A DNA stretch of 64,000 bases from contig NC_084923.1 in the NCBI RefSeq assembly GCF_958298935.1, positions 31,650,501 through 31,714,500 of the forward strand. The letters are read 5' to 3'. The notes under the pieces were generated by a model that worked only from the letters and a program-made list of their open reading frames with translations, ran no database searches and was not told where the DNA came from. Position numbers and translations under genes: made by a program. Every line of letters begins with the position of its first letter. The first letter of the stretch is position 1. This DNA comes from Phragmites australis. Lineage: Eukaryota; Streptophyta; Magnoliopsida; Poales; Poaceae. Positions 35,422 to 45,872 of this stretch are shown here, piece after piece.

Positions 35422-36451
35422 GCAGGGGGATGAGTCTTACTGTATAAACATAGTTGTTAGGATCCGAAATGATGGCATCGCCTCGGGCGCGTAGCGTGTT
35501 CGGTGAAGTCAAGATGTCTTTATGGCTTATCTCGTCTCTGCAAAGAGGGATGAGAGGTCATTATGGCAGGACAAATCAAGAGTGCGGTGAAAACGAGCAC
35601 AAAAGGGAGTGGGTTTTTAATGACCACCTACCTGGTAGTTTGAGCTTAATCCATATTCACATCGTAGTTAAAACAATAGTGCTCGGGAGCTTGCACTCTT
35701 GAGTATTCAGTCAAGGATGGTGTGTTGATGCATATACTCTACTCTATGTCTTGATTGCTACAACAAACAGAGAGTTGGGGACTACATTGCAAACCTTTGA
35801 TGCTGGAGCTTTACTCTTTGTTTGACTACATTATCGACCAACGGTATAGGTATGTCCTTTTTTATTCTCCGATCGAGTAATTTCTTCCTCGACCATAGAG
35901 TCAGGGGCTACATCATAATACCATGTATTTTTGCAAAATTTTATCTGGCTCTGCGTTGATCACATTTAATAGAACCAACGGAGACATGTGTTGGGTCGAT
36001 GACGATTATACCTCAGGAGGCATAATGGCACAGAGATTGTCAGACATCTCATGCCTAATGGCCAAAAAGGGTTATGAAGTCCTAGTCTGCCTCGCGTGTG
36101 CTCTCTATCAAGTTCATGTTTATGTGCTGATTGAATGCACAAGTTGATAAAACTTTGCAGAAAATCTGATATTCTTAGCTCTGTATTAGTCATTTTTCCT
36201 TACTATTACAATCTTATCGAGTACTCGAGGGCCGCGCATCTAATGACTTGTCTAGTTATGATTTGAGGTATCACAAATATACCATTGATAGATCTCAAGA
36301 ATAACGATAGAATGCTATGATCGGTTTTGCATCTATTCATGCTAAACTCTATTTCATAGACAAGGAAATAGTAGTGGCAGCATATTAGACATGAAAAATA
36401 TCAGCAGCACCTCCAGTACAATTATCAAACAAGAAGAAGCCTATTGCATAT
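35422..36451. other. E1 tail between the two antisense genes
   Basis: No gene supported. GGGGCTAC-type motifs recur at 35770-35785 and 35898-35911, as in the E3 tail. From 36220 to 36408 the reverse complement aligns with E3 15607-15800. This should be the 3' UTR side of the F-box gene. Confidence 0.6.
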
Positions 36452-37504
36452 TTAAGGGAAAAGCTTAGGAGATATCCACCTACAAGAACGCCACATAAAA
36501 TTCCCTTCAAGGGATTTGACCGTCCTGGAAACAGTGTCGGGGTGCGAAATCTTGAGCACCGAGTATTCATCTTAGTCGTAAGTTGGGCTTGTCCGATGGA
36601 AGCCTAGAGTTCGACCAGGGTTGGTAATTCCTGGTACGGGAGGGACGACCTTAGAAGTCAAGCCCAACAGAACTGTTTTGTCCTTCATCCAAGGGATAGC
36701 TTTCCAGTTGAGAGTCTCCCAAATGTCATCATTAAAAGCATGAATAGAAACTAGTGTTTGAGCATTATGTTCAGCAGGATCATCAATTTGGTTGCCCCAA
36801 GATTTCAAGAAAAACACGCGAGTCTCGTCCAAGATAAGTCGAGTGCCCTCCAGACCAGGTTGCCAGAGCTCAAACTCTGGCATCGACTTTTCCAATGCTG
36901 CAATGACTCCGGATGGATCCCTTGAAGCAACCCCATCTAGGAAATCAGCAATGCACCACCAGAATTTGCTACTAGAGACATGGAACCAGCGCAGGGGACC
37001 ATCGACAAGAAACACATGCACACCCCTTGTCATCTGAAGATGGAAACATGGCATCCTTGGGCAAACAATGACGAATAGTTTCCCATCCTTTCGCACCACA
37101 CATCCCTCTAGACTTACCCAAAATGCAACATAAGAAAGTGGTGGAAGGTTGGAGAACCATCCTATCACTGGGTTGATCACTCTGCCCTTGATCTGTCTCC
37201 CTTGATCGATGATGATCAAGAGCCTGCTTGAGGCCCTGACTACCCCCCAGCTGTCACCGACCAGGCCTCAGAAATGAAGGTCGATAACTACTTCACTCCC
37301 CAGACGATGCGCTCTGATCAAGCTATTATTGTGCACAAATGGCCCTTTCAATATCCATGGCGCAAACTCTACCACCCTGTGCACTTCATGCCAAGAAGTG
37401 CATACACAACGGAAGAAGGCAAAATCCTCTGGATGAACCAGCTTGCTGGAGACGATCTCGAGCACTCCCAAGGGAAGAGCTTCCCAATCAAAAGTCTCCG
37501 CCAT
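36452..37504 (-). pseudogene. F-box protein gene carried in the E1 antisense slot
   Basis: ATG at 37504 begins MAETFDWEALPLGVLEIVSS, followed by KLVHPEDFAFFRCVCTSWHEV, an N-terminal F-box (residues about 5-45). In plants this domain binds SKP1 in SCF ubiquitin ligases. One phase is kept for 351 codons to TAA at 36452, with TGA at 37268 and TAA at 36572 as the only breaks. The C-terminal part (e.g. GRVINPVIGWFSNLPPL, CFHLQMTRGVHVF, FLDGVASRDPSG) resembles the DUF295-like C-termini of grass F-box proteins, though I am less sure of that. There is no intron. It replaces the Transposase_28 gene found at this position in E3 and shares flanks with it. It looks like a captured host gene copy, now decaying. 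Confidence 0.75.
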
Positions 37505-38077
37505 GAGAATTAAAGGGAAAAGAAGAAGTTCTCCGAGTAGAACACGAACAATGGTGGACGAGATCAAAGGGCAGGATTGCAATGGATGTCACAAGAGTAG
37601 GACGATAGAGCTTTCTACTCGGATAAATAGGCCCTGCCTCAAGGTATGACATGGAAGATGTTTCCGCTTCAGAAAAGGAAGATTTATCGTCTCTTCGACA
37701 ACAACACCCGTTTTTACCATGCTTTGACTGGCGTGAGAAGTGGTATGATGATGATGTGCGAATCTCTGCACAACCTTCTACCTGCGTTAAATGCGCCTAC
37801 ACACATCATTTCAAATTTTGAAAGGTTTTTTTACTCTACTCAGAGTCGGGTGTCGATCAATTGAGTTCTTTAATCTTTTCCTTCAAGTCTCGAGTGTAGT
37901 TAGCCGCAGGGCACTCGACCCAACTGAGCTTCCACTTGATACTCAAGGAAGGACCCGCCTATGCTCAATTCTTTCGGCCATGAGACTGAACCACTTTACT
38001 CGACCAAGTTTAAGCTTGGCGGTACTCGAGTGGGTGCTTATGGAAAACTCTCCTCCTAAGTAGAGTTTGGGTGCTAC
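37505..38077 (-). promoter_or_regulatory. 5' region of the E1 antisense slot and LTR-proximal tail
   Basis: 37589-37771 read on the minus strand aligns with E3 13147-13260 (GTGCAGAGATTCGCACA, then CTATTTATC). This is the presumed promoter and 5' UTR of the antisense slot. GAGTTTGGGTGCTAC (38063-38077) directly before the LTR is the polypurine-tract position of E1, though impure. Confidence 0.5.
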
Positions 38078-38697
38078 CGTCGAATATCTAATTATGGGGT
38101 ACATGCGCATAAGAAATATATCATATACGAACAGGGTATGTACAACACGTATTAAGAAGTTTTAGATATCACGAAACCGAATCAGCGGTATCTGATACAC
38201 CCAGAATTATGGAAGTACATAGCAGGAAGGTTTCGATTAGTTACCTAACTCGATGCAGTTAGTACTCAAAACAGATCTATCTACTTGGATGTCAAGGAAA
38301 GACAACTACGTATCGACCACGGCTGGATAGGAGTCGATACTCCCACCCCTATATAAGGCTGGAGGGGAAGAAGAACAAGGGACACGAGAACAACACACAA
38401 GGAAAACCTAGGAAGAGAGAACTCGAGGCAAGCATCAAGACTCTAGCAGAGAAGGTACTCAGTGACCTTAGCTTTAGGTTAGATCAGATCCGATATACTC
38501 TCTGTAATAGTTTTAGCCCCATTTCTTGTACTCGAGATCATCAATATACGGCAATAACACCCCCGCAGGACGTTGGGTATTACTCCAATCAGAGGCCCAA
38601 ACCTGTATACATCGATTGTCCTGTCTCGTGATTAATCCCTGTACTCGAAGGTACCCAGTCTATTTATAGACACATTGTCAGGAATTAATCTTCGACA
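38078..38697 (+). repeat. 3' LTR of E1
   Basis: 620 bp. Starts CGTCGAATATC (TG decayed to CG) and ends CTTCGACA. Aligns with 16938-17554 throughout. The right flanking 5-mer is AAACC. Confidence 0.9.
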
Positions 38698-38702
38698 AAA
38701 CC

Positions 38703-39281
38703 ATGGCTTCTACTCTATCGTCATCTCCCGAGCCATGTTCAGAAATAGCAGGAGTAGGACCTATGGCCCGAAGGCCTCTTGCCATGGTTCCACCTGGTGT
38801 CATCATCGTTTCCTCTGACGAGGAGGAATCAATCGAAAGGCCTAAGAGGAGAAGGAATAGAATATCCATTGGAGGTCATCGACTCTTCACCCACCACCTC
38901 AGGTGTTTCCTCGACGTCGACACCGCAGAATGAGTGGCACAAGAGTCAGCGACGTGAGTTGCGCAGGAGGTAAATGAAGATGGTGGTGATCTTGATGAGA
39001 TCATTGACCTAGTTGCCAACGAGATCTTCAACGATGAAGCCCTCGAACCTCCAGTGGTGAAGAAAGTGCGGTCGTCTTCTCCGTTGACAACTGGCAGATC
39101 ATCCTCTCACCCTACGGAGGGCCACTCGACATCGTTAGCGCATGTTAGCAGCTCCAGCAAGGTCTTCACCTCAGCCTCCTTCCCTGGCCCTTACGCTGGT
39201 CAATGGATGATCCCTGGGACAATCAGCTACCGCTCTGTGGAGGAACGAAAGATATTCCTTGACTCATTTAAGGGCAAGTAG
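38703..39281 (+). pseudogene. E3 antisense gene next to integrase (VSSDEE...FLDSFKGK protein)
   Basis: ATG at 38703 opens MASTLSSSPEPCSE; one phase runs 193 codons to TAG at 39279, broken only by TGA at 38931 and 38955. It has VIIVSSDEEESIE, a basic RPKRRRNR patch, GGDLDEIIDLVANEIF, a Ser-rich stretch and SFPGPYAGQWMIPGTISYRS...FLDSFKGK. This is the counterpart of the E1 gene at 34746-35327. It is antisense to E3 pol. Its TATA box (16843) and most of its 5' UTR lie on the other side of E1, about 21.8 kb away. No function is known. The conservation of ends and motifs between two separate copies argues that it was once a real gene. Confidence 0.7.
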
Positions 39282-39439
39282 GGGTCCACATACTTCTGAA
39301 CCCTTGGATACTTCTGAACCCTTGGAGGTGGTGGGTCTTTACTATTTGTAAGAGCTAGGCGAATCCTTTATGTTAACAATATGTAATAGGATAGTCAGTC
39401 TGATCAGAATGTAATCGACTTACCTTATATATGAATAGA

Positions 39440-41960
39440 ACTTCCAGAGTTGGTCGATGTGCCACGAGTTTTTGAGTATCTCTTCATCTAGAGTAGATAG
39501 TCGTACCGATCCAGGTTGAGTTACTTTGACTACTATATAGGGTCCTTCCCACTTAAGTGATAACTTATGGTGCTGAGTCTGTTTCTACACCTTTCATAAA
39601 ACAAGGTCCCCAGCAGCGAGTGTCCTGGGATGAACTTTCTGACTGTGATATCTACGCAACGCTTTTTGATACTTAGCTGCTCGAATGGATGCTTGATCAC
39701 GATACTCCTCGAGTAAATTGATATCATCCGCTCGCGATTGCTCTTGCCCTTCTTTGACTAAGTTTCCACTTGAGGTTCCATACTTCAACTCGGTCGGGGG
39801 CACTACGTCCGCACCGTAGACTAAGAAGAAAGGAGTTTCACCAGTGGCCTTCTTAGTCGAAGTGCGAATGACCTATAGTACCGAGGGAAGCTCTTTCACC
39901 CATCATTTCAAGTAGGCCTTTAGCCTATCAAAAACCTGAGTTTTGATACCCTGCAAGATTATACCATTAGCGCGCTCAACCTGACCGTTACTTTGAGGGT
40001 GAGCTACTGAAGCGAAACAAGTTTTGATGCCAAATTCTTCACAGAACGTGATAAAGGTCCCACTTTTGAACTGGCTACTGTTGTCTGTAATTATCTGGTG
40101 TGGAATTTTGAATTGAGTAATTATACTCCTCATGAACTTCTTAGCTGTTATGTGGTTATCTTCCTCACTAGTTCGGCCTCGATCCACTTAGCAAACGTGT
40201 CAATAGCAACGAATATGAACTTAGAAACATCATGGGCCCTTGGGAATGGTCCCAGGATATCCAAGCCTCAGATGGAGAAAGGCCAAGAAAGAGGAATTAT
40301 TTGCAGAGCTTAGGCTGGTCCAATGGTTTGCCTTCCAAAAAATTGGCATCTTTCACACTTTTTGACCAGCACAGAAGTATCGTGGAGAGTAGTTGACTAA
40401 TAGAATCCTTGGCGGAAAGCTTTTCCAGCCAAGGTGCGGTAAGACGTATCATTACCATACATGCCTCCATAGATATCGAGCAATATATTCTTGCCCCATT
40501 CCTGAGTGATGCACTTCATCAAGATTCTGTTACTCTTCTTTCGGTAGAGCTTGCCATCTACCAAAGCATATAGGTTGGACTTAAGAGCAATTTTCTCTGT
40601 AGATGCATCATCATCAGGAACATCTCGACCTTCGAGATAGGCTTAGAATAGGGTCATCCAAATCGGTTTGCATTTGAATAGTGTAGCTACCATGTCTGCA
40701 AGTTCTGCCTCGCTGACCTGATCAGACTACTGGTCAAGTTGGGTAGCATTTGTTCATCAAATTGACATGACAGATGGTTTGAGGAGTTACAAAGACTCCC
40801 ATGGGCATTAGTGCTCGAGAAGAAGCGAGTCTAGCAAGTTCATCCACACCAGAGTTATCACTCCTTCTGATATGCGTTATTTTTAGCCCTTTGAACTTTT
40901 TTTGAGCTTTTGCACCTCGTTCAGATAAGCCTCCATGTTGTTGTCCGAGCACTGGTACTCCTTTTGCACCTGGTTTACGACTATTTATGAATCCCCTTTC
41001 ATGAGAAGTCGCCTGATTCCAAGTGATGAAGCTATATGTAGCCCGTTTACCAGTCCTTCGTATTCTACATTATTGTTAGAAGCTTTAAAATTTAATTTAA
41101 CAACATACCTGAGTTCATCGCCTGTTGGAGATTTAAGTACAATGCCAGCCCCGAGCCCTGAAGCGTGAGCGATCCATCAAAGAAGAGTGTCCAGTGGTCC
41201 TCGACCCCACATGGCTTTGTTTTTTCGACGCTTGTCCATTCGGTGATGAATTCTGCTAGTACTCCCAACTTAATGCTTGTTTGTGGTGCATAGTATACGT
41301 CGAACTCATTGAGCTTGACCGCCCACTGTTTGATTCGTCCAGTAGCCTCTATATTGTGTATGACATACTTCAATGGATACGTTGTCACAATAGTGACCTT
41401 GTGTGCCTAGAAATAGTGTTGTAGCTTCTGGGAAGACATTAAGACTGCATATAGCAACTTTTGTACTTGCAGGTACCGTAGCTTAGCGTCGTGTAGGACT
41501 TTGCTCACGTAGTAAACAGGTTTCTGGACATTGACCTTTTTTCTTGGAACATTTCTCCTCGACCACCAAGATCGTGCTTACCACATGTGGTTTTGCTGCA
41601 ATGTACAAAAATAGCTCCTCTATTTCGTTAGGTGGTGTTACAATTAACGGAGATGATAAATACATTTTTAAATCCTGGAAGGCATTCTCCGCTTCTTTTG
41701 TCCACTCGAACTGGTCGTGTTTCTTCAACAGCTTGAAGAAAGGCATCCCTCTTTCATCCATCCTAGAGATGAATCAACTAAGGGTTACAATGCATCCTGT
41801 CAATTTTTGAACTTCTTTTAGTGTTCGAGGTAACTGCATTTTGTTGAGCGCCTCAATTTTACATGGCTTGGCTTTGATGCCTTGACTTGACACCAGGAAG
41901 CCGAGAACCTTGCCGGATGGAACACCAAACTTGCACTTCTCGGAATTAAGATTCATACGT
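39440..41960 (-). pseudogene. pol: E3 pol remnant: end of RT, RNase H, archaeal RNase H, integrase
   Basis: Read on the minus strand from 41960: the RT C-terminus (MNLNSEKCKFG, then LGFLVSSQGIKAKPCKIEAL) and thumb (GRTLKEVQKLTGC-like text). RNase H at 41483-41761 (FEWTKEAENAFQDLKMYL) and 41092-41388 (VLAEFITEW). The archaeal-type RNase H lies at about 40734-41170 (RRSDNSGVDELARLASS). The integrase zinc region is at 40310-40550 and its core at 39903-40280 (DILGPFP, IITDNSSQFKS, HPQSNGQVERANG), with the C-terminal part at 39500-39800 (AGDLVL). Multiple stops and frameshifts. Same domain order as E1 in reverse. Confidence 0.85.
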
Positions 41961-42068
41961 GTAGGATCGAATATGTGCAAAATACCCAATCAGAGGGGGG
42001 TGAATGATTCCGGAAACCAAATTCAAAGATTAATTCACCCAAATCAAAACTCGATTTATACTCGGTAT
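41961..42068. other. Junction of unknown sequence between E3 and a large LTR
   Basis: About 108 bases, including CAGAGGGGGGTGAATGATT, that belong neither to E3 nor to the LTR starting at 42069. It resembles the region following a polypurine tract or an LTR start in some copia elements, but cannot be assigned. Confidence 0.35.
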
Positions 42069-44900
42069 TGTCACACCCAATTTTAACAGCCAAAACCAGA
42101 TGCGGCTTATATGTGCCCAGGATGTTCAACACACATAAGGACGTCACAGGTGAAATAACAAAAGTAATACTTTTATAGAATAAATGTTAAACTCTTACAG
42201 CAATTGACATATATTGTCTTCTATGAAGATATCTGCAGCGGAACAAAAGCACTGGTGCCCAACAACACCACAGGTAACCAACCGGGAGATACGCGCCTAG
42301 AACGTCACAACCTCGTCTTGATAGTCTTCAACATCCTTACTCATTGAGCAGCAGCACACATGTCGCATGGTATAGGAAAAATAGCAAGTGTGAGCACATG
42401 ATGCGCTCAGCAAGTGTGGGAAAGATAATGATATGCAGGCTTATATCAAGAATAGGCTAACACAAGGTATATTTGTGTAAATACGAGTAATGAAAAGATA
42501 TTTGGACTCAAAAAGCATTAAACAATTATTAAGTGAATGTAACCCATACAGTGCAACACCTAGCATACAAGGCTCCTCACCTTTCATACCATAATCGTCT
42601 AGTACTCTCTGTACTATAACCAAAACCACAACCATCTAGTACTCCCTGTACCAGAACCATAACCACAACCCATGACCGCAACCCATAACCTACTAATCAT
42701 GTGAGAATCCAAGTCTCTCATAACCATGAGCGCGGCTGTTATAATAGTTTTTACACTCTGCAGAGGTTGTCCAGCTTTCCCCACGAGTCGTGATTTCCAT
42801 GTTGTCGTGTTAGCTAGACACTTAACGCACGCCAATGGTGTGCCGCCAGGAGATCACTACGAAGCATTGTCCATTGATTAGTCCTGGTACTCCAACGAAT
42901 ACCAGCCAGGTGTCTAATCAATATGCTAAGCCTTACCCATATCGGCCTCGTGGTTGGTATGGTAATTCTTGGGTTGTCGCTCCACGAACTGGTCCTTATA
43001 TGTGACACTTGGGCAAGGACTTTCCAACTATCCAACAGGGAAATAACCAACAAAACGTAACATCTCTGCTCGGAATGTATCCACAAGCCCACCACAAGAA
43101 CCAACATCTAACTGGGAAATAACCAACCTAACATCTCTACCTGGAACGTATCCATAAGCCCACCACCTGAATCATCATCACCAAACCCATTCTTTGCCTA
43201 AGTCCTAGGGTTCCATGTTACTATACCAAATTCATCATTACCATTATTTCCCAACATCCCAAAAGCATGGCTAAGCAATTCTACCCAAAAACTCATATCA
43301 ACTACCACTTAGGCTTCAAGGAATGTAAAGGAAGAACTAGGTAAACCCTAACATAGGTGACTACCCATCATATTAACAGACACTGCATGCAATTTTGTAA
43401 AACAAAATAGTTTAAAACATAGGTTCAAGATGATCAAGGACACTTGCCTTTTACTCAATGCTGCTCAGTGTTGTCGAAATCTTGGTTTTAAAGTCCCTTG
43501 AACTTCTCCAGAACATTATCAACTAATCGCGAGAACTACCGACAAACAACACAAAGCAAACACTAAGAATAACATACCAAAAATCATTAAAACATTTTTA
43601 AAACACTATGGTTGGATAGGGAAGATTTTAGAAACATTTAGACGCAAGAATCGCCTAAATCGGAGTTAAGATGAAAAGAGAAGAGCTTTCGAGAGATGGA
43701 TTAGAATGAAAAGGAAATGCCAATTTACCAGAACTATCTTCCTATGGAAAAGGATTTATTGCATAATCACTGTGCCAGGCTTGACAACATTATTGCGCAA
43801 GATTCAAGAAGTGTAGGGCAGACCCGACTTCACTGACTAGGCTAAGGAGAATAATGTGGCACTGACTTGGCATTCTATGCGAGTGTCATCTTGAATTAAA
43901 GAAGGGATACGCTGAGATCTAGTATCGACCACCTATGATGGATCAAAAAGGCCGAAGGTTGCGCTTCTAGGTTAAGGATACTACCGGTGAACTCTATGTA
44001 GCGGTGGTGGTTTGGGTTTCGTCAGAGATGGCAATCGGGCGTGTGGCTACAGACATCGATGTCGAGCTTCGGTGGTGTTTCAGTGAAACAAGGGAAGCAT
44101 AACGCAGAACGCAGAAAGACTAACTCAGCGGTATGGTTAGTTTTGAAAGGAGTCATCAAAGGTAGCGGCAAAACAGCGATGGCTGCTTGTAGGTTTGGTG
44201 GTGACCACAAACAGATGCAGGAACGAAGATGCTCATGTTCCAGGATATTGGCTATGAAATTTGAGAAACCGTTTGAACAGAGATGTTCATATATCCCTGG
44301 AACACAATGATATGGCATAGCTTTGGGTAGATCATCTACTGAGGGGAAGAATGATCAATGGAGATGAGATGGGTGATGGCTGCGATGTGCTATGGTTGGC
44401 AATGGCGTCCTGGTTGTGTCGCTGCACAAACGTGGATGGGCTACTAGGGTCACGTAGAAGACTCCATGGGACACTCTGTGACGCGGTTGGTGCATCCAAA
44501 CGGCTTTTGGATTGACGAGTAACACGAATGCAAATCTGGTGCACGCGCAGAACGCATGCAGAAACCGGACAGTGGGTATGTCAACCTTGATTGCAGTGGT
44601 TTGGCTGCTCTACTGGCTAACTTGTTTGGTGAGGGCGTGGGGAACATCATGGGACATACACCGGTGAACGGGCTTGGTGATTTGACCTCTGGTCAGTCAG
44701 GAACATCGATGTCAATCGGCTACAGCGCGGCTATCCACGACAGCGACAACCGTAGCGACGTAGATCGGGCTTTGGCCAGGGCTAGAGCTTGGCTAGAGAT
44801 TTAGTATGATGATAAAACAGTAGTAAGTGAGGATAAGAAGGGGTCCTCACCTTATTTTGATGGTCAAGGAAGGAGAATTCCAAATTCAATTAAACATTAG
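42069..44900 (-). mobile_element. Large LTR of the same family as 23052-26241
   Basis: It begins TGTCACACCCAATTTTAACAGCCAAAACC and aligns with 23052-24680 over at least 1.6 kb (42069-43690), for example the GTGAGCACATGATGCGCTC and CAGGCTTATATCAAG segments. Beyond 43700 it is diverged and GC-rich parts (44000-44800) resemble the promoter part of the other copies in composition only. The far end is not resolved; AT-rich sequence up to 45663 may still belong to it. Open frames here are not genes. Confidence 0.6.
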
Positions 44901-45663
44901 AAAGGCATAATTGCCATATGTATATATACAAATATATGCAAAAAAAAAGAGACATGAGCATTTGATAGCATGAATAAAGAAATTGATAAAACTCATATCG
45001 TCTAAGCATTTAACACGACAATCTACATGTGGTAGGAAATAACTAGCAACACAGCTAAGTTAAAGATTATTTCTTAGTTGCTCCCGAATGACCACTGGTT
45101 GGATTAACAACCTTTCAAGTCACAAAGTGTGACGCTAAGATCATCGACTAATTGTGACAGTGGCAATATGTTAAATACTAGGTTTTAAGCCCTTCAATAA
45201 ATGGCAAGATAATTAGCAATATCATGATAAAATCCTATTCTAATTGAGATATTCAAAATAACCCTAATTAAGATAATATGCTATAAAGATAAACATCATT
45301 TATCTAGGCAAGCCATGTATCAACAGATATAAAGTCAGCTTAATTCTACGATTAACCAAAAGTGTCACGTAGCCTCCCATAGCCATAATCATTGTCCATA
45401 TAATCACTACTACAGGTATACAATTACTTTCAATAAACACTAATCTTATAGTCCATCCGATTGCAAATATAAGTCGTTTTAGACTTATGCACAAGGATTA
45501 AGAAAGTAGATCAAATGACCTTGTTACCATTTATTTATTCTGTATTGGAAAAGATAACTCATTAATTTGTGAGAGTAGTAACATTTATTAAACAAAGGCA
45601 AGACGGAAACAAAAGAGAAAAAAATGTATACAAATTCAAGAATAACTTATATTTAGAGAATAG
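44901..45663. other. AT-rich stretch left of the copia element
   Basis: No gene supported. It ends in AATAG (45659-45663), the left target duplication of the copia element. Confidence 0.5.
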
Positions 45664-45840
45664 CGTTAAACATAGCAAGTCTATCTCTATACATGGAAGG
45701 GTATCCCCTAATCATGAAGCTGCGTCTCCTACCTTACTGTGTATCCATTGATCACGGTTGCAACACTTTCCTTTGTACATCTTCTATATATATGAAAGCC
45801 TATGACCCATAGAGGTCATCCAGCGCCATACAATCTAACA
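45664..45840 (+). repeat. 5' LTR of the copia element
   Basis: 177 bp, CGTTAAACATAGC...CAATCTAACA (the initial TG has become CG). CTATATATATGAAAG near 45783 is a likely TATA region. Confidence 0.92.
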
Positions 45841-45853
45841 TGGTAACAGAGCC
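45841..45853 (+). promoter_or_regulatory. Primer-binding site of the copia element
   Basis: TGGTAACAGAGCC immediately after the 5' LTR differs by one base from the usual initiator-Met tRNA primer site. Confidence 0.85.
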
Positions 45854-45872
45854 AAGGTTTTTTCGTTGAAGA

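Larger units (their letters stand above)
16938..38697 (+). mobile_element. E1: complete Tat-type Ty3/gypsy retrotransposon, host to E2
   Basis: Two LTRs of 617 and 620 bp bracket gag, protease, RT, RNase H, archaeal-type RNase H and integrase on the plus strand, then two antisense genes on the minus strand. E2 (21603-32516) splits RNase H. Without E2 and one copy of its target duplication the element is about 10.84 kb, a normal Tat size. Flanking 5-mers are AAATC (left) and AAACC (right), a target duplication with one mismatch. Stops, frameshifts and a changed protease active site make it defective. Confidence 0.9.
12245..41960 (-). mobile_element. E3: Tat-type Ty3/gypsy retrotransposon, split by E1, 5'-truncated
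   Basis: Read on the minus strand, this element ends with an LTR at 12245-12852. The interior continues at 12853-16937, is interrupted by the whole of E1 (16938-38697), and resumes at 38698-41960 with integrase, a second RNase H, RNase H and the last part of reverse transcriptase. Homology to E1 stops near 41960, so gag, protease, most of RT and the 5' LTR are missing. The join across E1 is supported by matching antisense-gene sequence on both sides. The dual RNase H and antisense genes place it in the Tat lineage. It is the oldest layer of the nest. Confidence 0.85.

Noticed and set aside
16938..38697. Reading the whole 16.9-38.7 kb segment as one unusually long retrotransposon
   Set aside because: Direct repeats at 21603-22507 and 31608-32516 with perfect AGGCC flanks and restored reading beyond them show a separate nested element.
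44041..44804. Open frames of about 80-100 codons in the 42069 LTR
   Set aside because: No recognisable motifs; they fall in the part of the LTR family that is GC-rich and open in several phases.
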